Shown: piece after piece, positions 51,470-61,160 of the stretch | Layout of the letters: each line of letters opens with the position of its first letter | Position numbering within the stretch: the stretch's first letter is position 1 | Assembly: GCF_002994655.1 (NCBI RefSeq) | Contig: NZ_PPDL01000014.1 | Span: 1 to 64,000 of the forward strand | DNA: 64,000 nucleotides | From: Corynebacterium sp. 13CS0277 | GTDB lineage: Bacteria; Actinomycetota; Actinomycetes; Mycobacteriales; Mycobacteriaceae | Direction of reading: 5' to 3' | Program-made: the position numbers and the translations under genes | Notes under the pieces: model-generated | Seen by the model: the letters and a program-made list of their open reading frames with translations, nothing else | Database searches by the model: none | What the model was told of the DNA's origin: nothing

Positions 51470-53620
51470 TTATGATTTTTCGATGTATTCCTGGGCTGCC
51501 ACATCGACGTCGCTGACGAGCTGCTCCGCCAGCGCGCGATCCCGCGCGACAAGAGCGTCGGCGTCCGCCGCGGCGCGCGCAATGAGCGCCGCATCGTCGA
51601 CGAGGCTGAGCAGCTTCACGCGTTTCATCGACCCGGATTGGGCGGTGCCGAGCACATCCCCCTCCTCACGGGTCCGCAGGTCGATCTCCGCGAGCTGGAA
51701 GCCGTCCGTGGTGCCGGCCACCGCCTCGAGACGCGCGTAGCCGGGGGTGTCGGGCGCGCTCGTGGTGTGCAGCAGGCACAGCCCCGGCAGCCCACCACGG
51801 CCCACACGCCCCCGCAGCTGGTGCAGCTGGCTCACACCGAAGCTGTCAGCTTCCCGGATGTACATCACGGTGGCGTTTGCGACGTCGATGCCGACTTCGA
51901 TGACGGTGGTGGACACCAAAATGTCCGTCGCCCCTGTGGCAAAGGCATGCATGGCGGCATCCTTGTCCTCGGCACTCATCCGCCCGTGGATAATGTCCAC
52001 GGTGTAGCCGCTCAAGGGGTGCTGCGGGTCCGTGAGCTGTTCGTAGAGGGCGAGCACCCCGCCCTCGCCTTCGATGCGGGGGCAGACGATGTACGCCTGG
52101 TGGCCGGCGTCGATCTCTTCGGCGATGCGGGCGTCGGCGCGCGCCACCCACGCCGGCTTGCTGTCCGGAACGACGGCCGTGCTGATAGGCCTCCGCCCGC
52201 CGGGCAGCTCCCGCAGGGTGGAGGTCGCGAGATCCCCGAAGGTCGTCATGGCGATGGTGCGGGGAATTGGTGTGGCCGTCATGACCAGCAGGTGCGGGGT
52301 GAGGCCTGCAGGCCCGGCAGCGCGCAGCGCGTCGCGCTGCTCCACACCGAAGCGGTGCTGCTCATCAACAACAGCCAGCCCCAGGTCAAAGAACTCCACA
52401 TGCTCTTGGATGAGGGCGTGCGTGCCGATAATGATCTGCGCCTCCCCGGAGACGATGTCGAGCAGTGCCTGCCGGCGCGCGGCCGCCGAGAGCGACCCGG
52501 TGAGCAGCACGACCCGCGCCTCAATTCCGGCGGATGCCAGGGTGGCGCGGATGCTGTGGGCGTGCTGCGTGGCAAGCACCTCCGTCGGCGCGAGCAGCGC
52601 GGCCTGCCGGCCGGAGTCGAGCACCTGGCACATCGCCAACAGCGCCAGGATCGTTTTCCCGGAGCCAACCTCCCCCTGCAGCAGCCGGTTCATCGGCACC
52701 GGCCGCGCCAAGTCCCGCGCGATCGTGGCGGCGACGTCTTTCTGCCCGGCGGTCAGCTCAAAGGGCAACCCCGCCAGCAGCTGCGCCCGCAGCCCTGCGC
52801 GCCGCCGGGGGTTGGGTGCGGCGTGGGCGGCGTCGGCGTCGGCCCGGCGCAGCGCCATGACGAGGGCGAGGCTTAAGGCTTCGTTGTATTTGATGCGGGT
52901 GATGAAGGGTTCGGGTCCGCGGTGGTCGGGTTGGTGGATGCCGCGGAGGGCGTCGTCGAAGCTGACCATGTCCGCGGGTGGGATGTCGAGGGGTTCGGGG
53001 ATGGGGGGAAGGTGGTGGAGGACGGCGTCGACGGCGCCGAGGATGGCCCAGGAGGTGGTGCCTTTGCGGGCGGGGTAGACGGGGAGGTAGTCGAGGCTGC
53101 CGAGGAGTTCTTCGAGTTCTTCTGGGCTGCCGAAGGCGGTGAGGTGGCGCAGGTTGCCGTTGGCGTAGGCTTTTCGGGTTTTACCGCCGCGGCCTGCGGT
53201 GTCTGTGTCCCCGGGAAGGAGGACGTAGGAGGGGTGGGAGATCTGGACGTCGCCGTTGAACGACTTGGCTTTCCCGGAGAACATGGCGCGGACCCCGGGC
53301 ACGAGTTGGCGGGAGGGGAGCTTGGCTTGGAAGAAGGTGGCGGGGATCTGGTTGTTGCCGTCGGCGATGACGATGCGGTGCATGCGTTTGCCGCTGGCGG
53401 TGTAGGAGGTTTTTGCCCAGATGACTTCGCCGACGCAGGTGACGGTGTCGCCGTCGTCGGCGGCGTCGATGTTGACGCCTTGGCCGTGGTGGGAGTAGCC
53501 GCGGGGGTAGTGCTCGAGCAGGGCGCTGATGGTGGTGGCGCCGAGGGCTTTGCGCAGGCTGGTGGCCACGGTGGCGGGGATGATGCCCGTGAGGTTGGTG
53601 TCGTTGACGTAGCCAAGCAT
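51470..53620 (-). CDS. recG: ATP-dependent DNA helicase RecG
   Basis: 716 residues. Reverses stalled replication forks and branch-migrates Holliday junctions. The N-terminal wedge/OB domain (about 1-230; EHYPRGYSHH, FFQAKLPSRQL) is followed by the SF2 motor: GEVGSGKT, APTEVLA, DEQH, MTATPIPRT, EVGIDVANA and QLRGRVGRG. Start ATG 53620 lies 2 nt after the stop of the upstream gene, so the two are coupled. The N-terminal third has an unusually G-rich non-coding strand (see findings). Confidence 0.96.
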   Translation of the reverse strand: MLGYVNDTNLTGIIPATVATSLRKALGATTISALLEHYPRGYSHHGQGVNIDAADDGDTVTCVGEVIWAKTSYTASGKRMHRIVIADGNNQIPATFFQAKLPSRQLVPGVRAMFSGKAKSFNGDVQISHPSYVLLPGDTDTAGRGGKTRKAYANGNLRHLTAFGSPEELEELLGSLDYLPVYPARKGTTSWAILGAVDAVLHHLPPIPEPLDIPPADMVSFDDALRGIHQPDHRGPEPFITRIKYNEALSLALVMALRRADADAAHAAPNPRRRAGLRAQLLAGLPFELTAGQKDVAATIARDLARPVPMNRLLQGEVGSGKTILALLAMCQVLDSGRQAALLAPTEVLATQHAHSIRATLASAGIEARVVLLTGSLSAAARRQALLDIVSGEAQIIIGTHALIQEHVEFFDLGLAVVDEQHRFGVEQRDALRAAGPAGLTPHLLVMTATPIPRTIAMTTFGDLATSTLRELPGGRRPISTAVVPDSKPAWVARADARIAEEIDAGHQAYIVCPRIEGEGGVLALYEQLTDPQHPLSGYTVDIIHGRMSAEDKDAAMHAFATGATDILVSTTVIEVGIDVANATVMYIREADSFGVSQLHQLRGRVGRGGLPGLCLLHTTSAPDTPGYARLEAVAGTTDGFQLAEIDLRTREEGDVLGTAQSGSMKRVKLLSLVDDAALIARAAADADALVARDRALAEQLVSDVDVAAQEYIEKS

Positions 53621-53622
53621 GG

Positions 53623-55314
53623 TTATTCGACTCCGATGCTCATGCGGGCGGTGATGCCGTCGGCGGGATAGCAGACGACGTCGATGGGGCGGCCGCAGGT
53701 GTCTTCGATGCGTGCCGCGAGTGTGTGGGGGTCGATGGGGTCGGTGTGGCGGTGGAGGACGGTGAGCATTTCTCCCCCGCTGGCGAGCATGGTGCAGGCG
53801 GCGGCGAGGAGGCAGTCGTGGGCGGTGTCTGCGGCGGCGAGGACGCGGCTGGAGCTGGTGGCGATGTAGTCGCCGGCGGCCCAGGCAGCGTGGGTGGACA
53901 GGCCGGCGTGGGTGGCGGGGGTGATGTCGGCGGTGCGGACGGCGCTGGCGGCTTCGCTCATGGCGAAGGTGTCGACGGCGAGTGGTTGGGTGGGGTCGTG
54001 GACGGCGAGGGCGGCGAGTCCGGCGAGGAGGTGTTCGGTGTGGACGATGGCGAGGTGTTTGCCGGTGGCGTGGGCGGTGAGTTCTGCGCTGACCATGTGG
54101 GTGCGGGTGGCGTGGCCGTTGGGCAGGAGGATGATTTCTTGGGCGCCGTGGCTGTGGATGGCGTGGCTGAAGTCGGCGACGATGTCGTCGGCGCCGATGG
54201 TGGTGGCGTGTGCCTGCTGGTAGAGCTCGGCGAGGGGGCCGGTGGGGACGACGGCGACGATGAGCCGGGTGGGGCCGGCGATGATGGGGGCGGGTGGGAG
54301 GATTTCGATGCGCAGGTCGCTGACGGTGCCCATGCGGTAGAGGGCGGCGATGGTGTCGCCGGCGTGGTGGGGGGCGACGTGGATGTGGATGGTGGAGGCT
54401 GTATCGCCTGCGGGGGCGACGATGAGGCTGTCGCCGAGGACGCCGAGCGCGGTGCGGACTGCGGGGATGTCGGCGTCCTCGAGGTAGCACATGATCTCGA
54501 GCTGGTGCTCCCCCGCCACGGCCGCGTGGTGCATGCCGGAGACCGTGGCCGCGGCGCCGCCCGTGGCGCTGATGTCGGTGTGTGCCTCCGGGCGCTCGGG
54601 GTGCGTGGCGTCGGCCTGCGAGCCTTCTCCTTGCGTCGCGGCAGCATCCGCGGGCTGGGTGAGCGCGTGGCGGGTGGGCTGCGGCGCGCCGGTGACGGTG
54701 TCCAGGAGAGCGTCCATGAGGAACACGAATCCCTGCCCGCCGGCATCGACCACGCCCGCCGCCCGCAGGGTGGGCAGCTGGCTCGGGGTGAGTGCCAGCG
54801 CCTCGCGGGCTTGCCGGGTCGCGGCGCGCACCACGTCGACCAGCGGCATGTCTGGGGCGGTGTCGAGGGCATGGTTGGCGGCGGTGGCGGTTGCCCGCAG
54901 CACCGTGATGACGGTGCCTTCCACGGGCTGGGTGATGGCCTCGTCGACCATGCGGGATGCCCGCGTCAACGCCGCCGCGATGGCGTGGGCGTCGACGGGC
55001 CCGGTGGCGGCAGCTTCCGCCAGCCCCCGCAGCACCTGGGAGAGTACTACCCCGGAGTTGCCGCGCGCGCCGCGCACCGCACCCCGGGCGAGCGCCTCGG
55101 CGACCTGGCGGGCGCTGGGGTTGCCTGCGGCGTACTGTCCTGCTTCAGCGAGCGCGGACTCCATGGTGTACGCCATGTTCGACCCGGTGTCTGAGTCGGG
55201 CACGGGGAACACGTTGAGGGCGTTGATGTCGGCGCGCCGCGCGCGCAGCGCATCCACGGCCCGCTCGGCCCAGCTGTAGAGGGTGCGGCCATCGAGTTCC
55301 ACCGGCAAAGACAT
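53623..55314 (-). CDS. DAK2/DhaL-domain protein, FakA-like
   Basis: 563 residues. N-terminal DhaL domain (about 1-200) with the Mg-ATP binding aspartates in VPDSDTGSNM (D40, D42), ARGNSGVVLSQ and AGGQGFVFLMD. A middle linker of about 50 variable residues leads to the C-terminal region found in fatty acid kinase FakA (VRTALGVLGDSLIVAP, GPTRLIVAVVP, ILLPNGHA, GLSTHAAWAAGDYI). FakA phosphorylates fatty acids bound to FakB (DegV-fold) proteins; no FakB gene is in this window. Leaderless start: TAAAAT (plus 55322-55327), 7 nt, ATG 55314. Confidence 0.88.
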   Translation of the reverse strand: MSLPVELDGRTLYSWAERAVDALRARRADINALNVFPVPDSDTGSNMAYTMESALAEAGQYAAGNPSARQVAEALARGAVRGARGNSGVVLSQVLRGLAEAAATGPVDAHAIAAALTRASRMVDEAITQPVEGTVITVLRATATAANHALDTAPDMPLVDVVRAATRQAREALALTPSQLPTLRAAGVVDAGGQGFVFLMDALLDTVTGAPQPTRHALTQPADAAATQGEGSQADATHPERPEAHTDISATGGAAATVSGMHHAAVAGEHQLEIMCYLEDADIPAVRTALGVLGDSLIVAPAGDTASTIHIHVAPHHAGDTIAALYRMGTVSDLRIEILPPAPIIAGPTRLIVAVVPTGPLAELYQQAHATTIGADDIVADFSHAIHSHGAQEIILLPNGHATRTHMVSAELTAHATGKHLAIVHTEHLLAGLAALAVHDPTQPLAVDTFAMSEAASAVRTADITPATHAGLSTHAAWAAGDYIATSSSRVLAAADTAHDCLLAAACTMLASGGEMLTVLHRHTDPIDPHTLAARIEDTCGRPIDVVCYPADGITARMSIGVE

Positions 55315-55324
55315 GCTGGCAATT

Positions 55325-55993
55325 TTAACGCGTGTGGGTGCTACCCCACTCGATGGGCGAGTGCCCCCTGTGGATAAGTGCCGCGTTGGCGGCGCTGAAC
55401 GGCCGGGAGCCGAAGAATCCGCGGCGGGCCGACAGTGGTGAGGGGTGCGCGCTGGCGATGATGTGGGCCTCGGGCAGCAGCTGCGCGTACTTCCTCGCGT
55501 GGGCGCCCCACAGGATGGCTACGAGGTCAGCCCCGTGGTGCGCGCCGAGGGCGGCGACTGTGGCGGTGGTGACCTCCTGCCAGCCGCTGCGAGCGTGCGC
55601 GCCGGCGGCGTGCGGTTCCACTGTCAGCGTCGTGTTGAGCAGCATGACGCCTTGCTCCGCCCAGCCGCTTAAGTCCCCGTCTTCCGGTGTCGGGCATCCG
55701 ATGTCCTCGTGCAGCTCGGTGAAGATGTTGGCGAGGCTGCGCGGCACACTTCCACTGTCGGGGGCGGTGCTAAACGCGAGCCCCATGGCGTGCCCCGGGG
55801 TGGGATAGGGGTCTTGGCCCAGGATCAGCACCCGGACCTCGTCCAGGGGTGTCTGGTAGGCCCGCCAAATATCACTGTGGTGTGGCAGGAAGCCGGGCCC
55901 GGTGGAGGCGCACTCGGCAAGCATCGCGTTGAGCTCGTCGATCTGGGCCTGCAGGGGTGTGAGCACGGGCCGCCAGCTGGGGTGCACGGGCAT
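55325..55993 (-). CDS. ung: Uracil-DNA glycosylase, family 1
   Basis: 222 residues. Removes uracil from DNA in base-excision repair. The catalytic loop GQDPYPTPGHAMGLAFS has the water-activating Asp. NTTLTV, LWGAHARKYAQL and the leucine-loop HPSPLSARRGFFG follow. I chose ATG 55993 (MPVHPSWRPVL), which has AAGG 5 nt upstream and gives the usual family length. ATG 56179 would add about 62 Pro/Gly-rich residues unlike the family. It is followed by the FakA-like gene in the same direction. Confidence 0.92.
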   Translation of the reverse strand: MPVHPSWRPVLTPLQAQIDELNAMLAECASTGPGFLPHHSDIWRAYQTPLDEVRVLILGQDPYPTPGHAMGLAFSTAPDSGSVPRSLANIFTELHEDIGCPTPEDGDLSGWAEQGVMLLNTTLTVEPHAAGAHARSGWQEVTTATVAALGAHHGADLVAILWGAHARKYAQLLPEAHIIASAHPSPLSARRGFFGSRPFSAANAALIHRGHSPIEWGSTHTR

Positions 55994-56300
55994 CTGCCCT
56001 TCAGCATCGTGCAGGGGGCCGAAAGGACCGAAGGGCCCCCGGTCGCCGCCGGCGGACTGTGGTTGCGGCGGGCAGGCACCGACCTCGGCGAGGGTGAACA
56101 GCCCGTCCTCAGCCGGCGCCGCACCAGCGCTCGAGTGACGCGACGCAGGCTGCTGCGCTGCAGGGGGACGCGGGGTCATCTCACACCACCTAAAAACAGT
56201 GCACGCCTGCGGGCGCAGGCAACACATGGACACAGGAACACGGGACACACACGCAGCACTCACCGCACACCGCTGAGCGGGCGGCCGCTGGCGTGTCGGG
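55994..56300. other. Spacer between thiL and ung
   Basis: 307 bp. Most of it is in frame with ung from ATG 56179, so part may be translated if the longer start is used. Otherwise nothing recognisable. Confidence 0.35.
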
Positions 56301-57335
56301 CTAGGACGGCTGGTCGAAGGCGGCCCAGCCGCCATCGTAGGCGGGGTCCTCCCCGTCGACACTGACGGGCAGGTGGCCGCGCTGCTTGTGGACGCGGCCG
56401 ATGGTGCGGAAACCACTGGGCGGCTCGAAACTCGTCGTCGCCAGCAGCGTGTGGTCTTCCCCGCCGGCCAGCACCCAGGACCAGGGGTCCACCCCCAGGA
56501 GTTCGCCTGCCTCCACGAGTTGCGGGCTCGGGGCGATCGCGTCGGCGAACAGGTCGATCCGCACCCCACTGGCGCGGGCGATGGCGGTCAGGTCATGCAC
56601 GAGCCCGTCGGAGTTGTCCGTCATGCTCGTCGCCCCCGTCGCACGGGCCACGAGCCCCCGGCCGGGGGTGAGTTCCGGGTCTTGCTGGGCGCGTGCGAGC
56701 GACTGCAGGGAGGCGGGAATGTTGTCCCGCCCCAGCCGGGATAACAGCTCCAGGCCGGCTGCGGCGTGCCCGATGTGCCCGGCGGCGACGAGTGCCTGCC
56801 CGGGGCGGGCCCCCTGCAGTGTCAGCGGCGGCCGGTCGCCGCCGATGAGCCCGATGGCGGTGACCGCGATCGTCAGCGTCGTGGAGGCGGTGACGTCCCC
56901 GCCGACGAGTTCGGCGGAATAGTCCCGCAGCCGGGAGTTCATCCCCCGCGCCAGATCCTCCACCGCAGCCACCGGGGTATCCGGGGGCGCGGCCAGTGCG
57001 AGCACGGCGGCGATGGGGCGCGCACCCATCGCCTCAATGTCGGCGAAGTTTTGGGTGATCGCTTTCCTGCCGACCTGGTAGGCGGTGGAGTAGTCGGGGT
57101 GGAAATGCCGCCCGCACACCAACGCGTCGGTGGCGACGACGGTGCGGGAATTCGGGGCGGGGGCCGCCAGGACGGCCGCGTCGTCGCCGTTGCGCCCAGA
57201 GGGGGCGTGGAGGCGGATCGCGTGAATGGTGGCGTGTTCGCCGGCGTCCCCCAGGGTCAGCCCCGGGTACTGGCTGCTGCTGAACGTCGCGGGGGCGGCG
57301 GGGGTGGGCGCGGTTGTCTCGGCTGTGTGGGACAC
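56301..57335 (-). CDS. thiL: Thiamine-monophosphate kinase
   Basis: 344 residues. Makes thiamine diphosphate from the monophosphate. PurM-like fold: GDDAAVL, ATDALVCGRHF, NFADIEAMGARP, LVGGDVTAST and TDNSDGLVHDL carry the ATP/Mg ligands. Start GTG 57335 is chosen because TACAGT (plus 57344-57349) lies 8 nt upstream (leaderless) and no better start exists. A region of about 30 Ala/Pro/Thr-rich residues precedes the fold. It is divergent from the DUF3515 gene. Confidence 0.94.
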   Translation of the reverse strand: MSHTAETTAPTPAAPATFSSSQYPGLTLGDAGEHATIHAIRLHAPSGRNGDDAAVLAAPAPNSRTVVATDALVCGRHFHPDYSTAYQVGRKAITQNFADIEAMGARPIAAVLALAAPPDTPVAAVEDLARGMNSRLRDYSAELVGGDVTASTTLTIAVTAIGLIGGDRPPLTLQGARPGQALVAAGHIGHAAAGLELLSRLGRDNIPASLQSLARAQQDPELTPGRGLVARATGATSMTDNSDGLVHDLTAIARASGVRIDLFADAIAPSPQLVEAGELLGVDPWSWVLAGGEDHTLLATTSFEPPSGFRTIGRVHKQRGHLPVSVDGEDPAYDGGWAAFDQPS

Positions 57336-57466
57336 AAGGTTGTACTGTAATTGACCCCGCCGCATCCCACACCACATACCGCACCGTTACCCAACCGCCC
57401 CCACGAGCGCCCACCACAGGCACCCCACCTCACCGGAGAAAAGACGCGCGTTAAGCTATGGGCATT

Positions 57467-58573
57467 ATGACGCCCCCGGATTCGCCGCACACCCCCGACC
57501 ACGACGCAGAAAACACCACCGGCCCCACCACAGCTCCCGGACACGCCGCCGCTGCGGGCCTCCACTCCTCCGGTAGTGCTGCGGCGGCAGCCGACGCGGT
57601 GGCCGTCAGCGAATTTGAACGCCGCGTGCGCGTCCCGATGCTCCTCGCGCTGGGCCTTTCGCTGTTGCTGGTCGCGGGTGTGCTCGTCGGCGCGAAGGTG
57701 GTCTACAACCGTGCCGCCCACCAGCCGGTGAGCCTCTCGCCAGTGGCGGCTCCCGACGCCGACTCGCCGGAGTGCAGCGCCCTGTTGGACCGCCTGCCGC
57801 AGAAACTGGCGGGCCTGCGGGGCTTCCAGCGCGCGGACATCGCTGACCCGGCACCGGCGGGCGCTGCTGTGTGGTCGAAGGACTCGCAGACGATGGTGAG
57901 TCTGCGCTGCGGGGTCAGTGTGCCCGGCCAATACACGGTGGCATCGCGACCGACGACCGTCGAGGGGGTTGCGTGGCTGCAGGTAGGCGACGACACCCCG
58001 GGCAGCGATTTGGCGTCCTGGTACTCGGTCAATACCCAGCCGGTGGTGGCGGTGACCGCCACCCGGAATGACGACCCCACCACGGCGCTCAGCGCGGCAC
58101 TCGCCCCGCTGCCGCAGGTACAGCGCACCCCAGCCCCGCTGCCGCTCGTCGCGCTTACGGCGGACCCGGAACACCCCCAGGATGCGACGAGGGACGTGTG
58201 CGCCCCACTGCTGCAGGCCCTGCCGGACCACCTCGGGGAGGACTACACCCGCGCCTCTTCGGACGTAGCGACCCGCCTCGAGGTGCCGGAGTCCACGGCG
58301 CTGTACACCGCGGATGCCGGGGAGCCGGTCGTCGTGCGCTGCGGGGTGGCATTCCCCGCCGAGTACGAGGCGGGCGCCCGCCTCGACGAGGTCAACGGGG
58401 TGCCGTGGTTGACGTCCACCACCCTGGCGAACGGCACCACCGCAGGCACGTTTTTCGCCCTCGGTTTTGACCGGGTGGTCGCGGTGAGCACGCCCCGCGC
58501 CGTCGGCGGCACCGCGATCGCGAGTGTCTCCGAGGCAATCACCGCGAACCTCACGCCGACGAGCGTGCAGTAG
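57467..58573 (+). CDS. DUF3515 protein with a duplicated domain
   Basis: 368 residues. A hydrophilic N-terminus is followed by one membrane helix (about 57-77) and an external region. That region contains two copies of the same unit: copy A from C103 (CSALLDRLP, LRCGVSVPGQY, VEGVAWLQ, PVVAVTATR) and copy B from C243 (CAPLLQALP, VRCGVAFPAEY, VNGVPWLT, RVVAVSTPR). Each has two cysteines that could pair. DUF3515 is an actinobacterial secreted domain of unknown function, usually found singly next to thiL and ddl as here. Start ATG 57467 follows TAAGCT (57452-57457); ATG 57458 abuts that box. Confidence 0.88.
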   Translation: MTPPDSPHTPDHDAENTTGPTTAPGHAAAAGLHSSGSAAAAADAVAVSEFERRVRVPMLLALGLSLLLVAGVLVGAKVVYNRAAHQPVSLSPVAAPDADSPECSALLDRLPQKLAGLRGFQRADIADPAPAGAAVWSKDSQTMVSLRCGVSVPGQYTVASRPTTVEGVAWLQVGDDTPGSDLASWYSVNTQPVVAVTATRNDDPTTALSAALAPLPQVQRTPAPLPLVALTADPEHPQDATRDVCAPLLQALPDHLGEDYTRASSDVATRLEVPESTALYTADAGEPVVVRCGVAFPAEYEAGARLDEVNGVPWLTSTTLANGTTAGTFFALGFDRVVAVSTPRAVGGTAIASVSEAITANLTPTSVQ

Positions 58574-58614
58574 CCGCCCCGTGAATCCACCCCACGACCT
58601 CACACGACATAGCT

Positions 58615-58650
58615 CGACGCCCGGCACAGGTTCCTCTGCGCCGGGCGTCG
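58615..58650. terminator. Bidirectional terminator DUF3515 / ddl
   Basis: A perfect 11-bp stem (58615-58625 with 58640-58650) between convergent stop codons. Confidence 0.65.
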
Positions 58651-58663
58651 TCGTCAGTGGCCG

Positions 58664-59761
58664 TTAGTCCTTCGGCCCGTGGGTGACCAGGGCGCGCTCG
58701 ATGAGCAGGCCCAGCAGGTCGGCGTAGTCGATGCCGGAGGCGGCGAACACCTGCGGGTACATGGAGATCGGGGTGAAGCCCGGCATCGTGTTGATCTCGT
58801 TGAGGACGGGGCCCGCGGCCGTCATAAAGAAGTCGACACGGGCGATGCCCTCACAGTTCAGGGCGTGGAAAGCCTCGACCGCGAGGGAGCGGATGTGCTC
58901 AATGTGGTGCTCCGGCAGGGGTGCCGGAATGTGGGCGGCGACCACATCTTCGAGGTATTTGGTGTCGAAGCCGTAGAAGCCCTCCTCGGAGGCGTCGGTG
59001 CCGACGAGCTGCGCCGGGACGGAGGCCACGACCTCGCCGGTGGGCTTTTGCAGCACACCGACCTCAATCTCGGCGCCGAGGATCTCGGATTCGACGATGA
59101 CCTTGTGGTCGTGTTCGCGGGCCAGGTTCACGGCCTGGGGGAAGTCCTCCCAGGAGCTCACCTTGGAAATACCGATCGAGGAGCCGCCGCAGGCAGGTTT
59201 GACGAACACCGGCAGGCCCAGCAGGTCTTTTTCCGCCTCGGTGAGTTCGGTGCGGCCCCGCATAACAACGTCCACCCCGATGGGCAGGCCTTCGGCCTGG
59301 AAGAGCTTCTTCGTCGCTTCCTTGTCCTGCCCCGCCGCAGAAGACAGCACCCCGGTGCCGACGTAGGGCACCCCGGAGAGTTCGAACAGGCCCTGGATGG
59401 TGCCGTCCTCACCGAAGCGGCCGTGGAGCACGGGGAAAATCACGTCCGCGGTGGCGTAGAGTTCGCCCACCTGCGGGCCGTCCGCGTAGCGGAACTCGCC
59501 CTTGTGGGCGGGGTCGATCGCAAGGGTCAGCGCCTGGCCACCGGTGACGGTGGGCAGGGTGCGGCCGTCGATGCGCAGGCGCTCCGGGTTGTGTTCCCCC
59601 ACGACCCAGGTGCCGTCCTGGGTAATACCGACGGGGATGACGTGGTAGCGCTCGGGGTCGAGGTGGCTCATGATGGCGCCGGCGGACACGCAGGAGACGC
59701 TGTGTTCGGAGGAGCGGCCGCCGTAGACCACGGCGACGTGAATGCGATCGGTGTTTTTCAC
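58664..59761 (-). CDS. ddl: D-alanine--D-alanine ligase
   Basis: 365 residues. Makes D-Ala-D-Ala for peptidoglycan. ATP-grasp fold: AVVYGGRSSEHSVSC, FPVLHGRFGEDGTIQGL, FVKPACGGSSIGI, ARVDFF and NEINTMPGFTPISMYP. Start GTG 59761: the -10 TACAAT (plus 59769-59774) lies 7 nt upstream. The neighbouring ATG 59770 overlaps that box and is therefore unlikely. It follows gpsA by 149 bp. Confidence 0.96.
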   Translation of the reverse strand: MKNTDRIHVAVVYGGRSSEHSVSCVSAGAIMSHLDPERYHVIPVGITQDGTWVVGEHNPERLRIDGRTLPTVTGGQALTLAIDPAHKGEFRYADGPQVGELYATADVIFPVLHGRFGEDGTIQGLFELSGVPYVGTGVLSSAAGQDKEATKKLFQAEGLPIGVDVVMRGRTELTEAEKDLLGLPVFVKPACGGSSIGISKVSSWEDFPQAVNLAREHDHKVIVESEILGAEIEVGVLQKPTGEVVASVPAQLVGTDASEEGFYGFDTKYLEDVVAAHIPAPLPEHHIEHIRSLAVEAFHALNCEGIARVDFFMTAAGPVLNEINTMPGFTPISMYPQVFAASGIDYADLLGLLIERALVTHGPKD

Positions 59762-59768
59762 GCGGGTC

Positions 59769-59774
59769 ATTGTA
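59769..59774 (-). promoter_or_regulatory. -10 element of ddl (leaderless)
   Basis: TACAAT on the minus strand, 7 nt before GTG 59761. It excludes ATG 59770 as a start. Confidence 0.55.
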
Positions 59775-59875
59775 CCCGCTCGGCCACCCCCGCCCGACAG
59801 GCGCACCTCAGCCGCCACGGGGCACAACGGCGGCAGCCACCCGCCCCTCCCGGGCACACCCCCTCGGGCGAGGGC

Positions 59876-59904
59876 CCCGCCACCCGTGGCGACCGGGTGG
59901 CGGG
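59876..59904 (-). terminator. Hairpin after gpsA
   Basis: A perfect 11-bp stem (59876-59886 with 59894-59904, 7-nt loop), 6 bp past the gpsA stop. No T-run. Confidence 0.5.
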
Positions 59905-59910
59905 TGGAGA

Positions 59911-60909
59911 CTACTCGGCTTTGGTGCTGCGCCCCATGAGGTTTTTCACCATATCGGCGACGTTGCCGTCGGCGTGGCAGACACCAAAGACAGCTTCGGT
60001 AATTGGCATGTCCACTTCGTGCGCCTGGGCGAGGTCCCACACGGAACGGCTGCTGGTCACGCCTTCGGCGACTTGGCCGTGGGTGGCGTGGGCGGCCTGT
60101 TCGAGGGAATCGCCCCGCCCGAGACGCACGCCGAAGGAGCGGTTGCGGGACAGCGGGGAGGAACAGGTGGCGACCAGGTCGCCGAGGCCCGCCAACCCGG
60201 AGAACGTGCGGGCGTCGGCGCCGAGCGCTTCGCCGAGACGGGCGATCTCCGCCAGGCCGCGGGTGATGAGCGAGGCGAGCGTGTTCTCCCCCAGCCCGCG
60301 GCCGGTCGCCATGCCGCAGGCCAGGGCGATGACGTTCTTACAGGCGCCACCAATTTCGCAGCCGATGACGTCAGTGTTGGTGTAGGGGCGGAAGTAGCCG
60401 GTGGCGACGGCCTGCTGCACGGCGCGGGCGCGCGCCTCGTCGGTGCAGGCGATGACGGTGGCGGCCGGCTGCTCGAGGGCGACCTCCCGGGCGAGGTTCG
60501 GCCCGGAGAGCACCGCGATCCGTTCCGGGGAGGCGCCGGTAACCTCCGCGATGACTTCACTCATGCGCAGGTGGGTGCCCTTCTCGATACCTTTCGCCAG
60601 GCTCAGCAGGGTTGCTTCCTCCGGGATGACGTCCCGCCACTGGGCGAGGTTGCTGCGCAGCGTCTGGGAGGGCACGCCCAGCACGACGATGTCAGCGCCG
60701 GCGAGCGCCGCCGCGGCGTCCGCGGTGGCGGTAATCTCGTGCGGCAGCGTCAGCCCGGGCAGGTAGTCGACGTTTTCCCGGGTGATCTGGATGGTCTTCG
60801 CAACCTCTTCGCGTCGCGCCCACAGGCGCACCGTGGAGCCCGCGTCGGCGAAGACTTTCGCCAGGGTGGTGCCCCAGGATCCTGCACCCATCACTGCTAC
60901 TGTGCTCAC
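59911..60909 (-). CDS. gpsA: Glycerol-3-phosphate dehydrogenase [NAD(P)+]
   Basis: 332 residues. Reduces dihydroxyacetone phosphate to glycerol-3-phosphate for phospholipids. Rossmann motif [10 protein letters not shown] at residues 8-17, [17 protein letters not shown] and the catalytic lysine in [12 protein letters not shown]. Start GTG 60909, with GGCGAGG about 6 nt upstream. Located next to ddl, as in mycobacteria. Confidence 0.97.
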   Translation of the reverse strand: MSTVAVMGAGSWGTTLAKVFADAGSTVRLWARREEVAKTIQITRENVDYLPGLTLPHEITATADAAAALAGADIVVLGVPSQTLRSNLAQWRDVIPEEATLLSLAKGIEKGTHLRMSEVIAEVTGASPERIAVLSGPNLAREVALEQPAATVIACTDEARARAVQQAVATGYFRPYTNTDVIGCEIGGACKNVIALACGMATGRGLGENTLASLITRGLAEIARLGEALGADARTFSGLAGLGDLVATCSSPLSRNRSFGVRLGRGDSLEQAAHATHGQVAEGVTSSRSVWDLAQAHEVDMPITEAVFGVCHADGNVADMVKNLMGRSTKAE

Positions 60910-61160
60910 GTCTGCCTCGCCTCTTCACATGAAGTCTTGGTCGGTGTCGTTCGCGGCACCCGGCGGGAGCCCTCGCCCCCGCGCAGCACCGCTTGGTCGG
61001 TCTTCCAGTGTAGCCAGGCACCCGAGCCGACCGCGCGAGAACGCCGCATACGACGTCCACGGCTGCGCGATCCGCACGCATCAGTGTGCCCCGCAGCTCC
61101 GCGCGGTGGTTCAATAGAGCACAACACGTCGTCCCCATCCCCTGCTTGGAGGTACCCCTT

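Noticed and set aside
53725-55194. 489-codon rightward frame opposite the FakA-like gene
   Set aside because: Glycine/valine/glutamate-only composition reflects the G-rich strand opposite a real gene; no start site.
55994-56179. N-terminal extension of ung to ATG 56179
   Set aside because: The extra 62 residues are low-complexity and absent from the family, and ATG 55993 has a better ribosome-binding site; kept only as an alternative.
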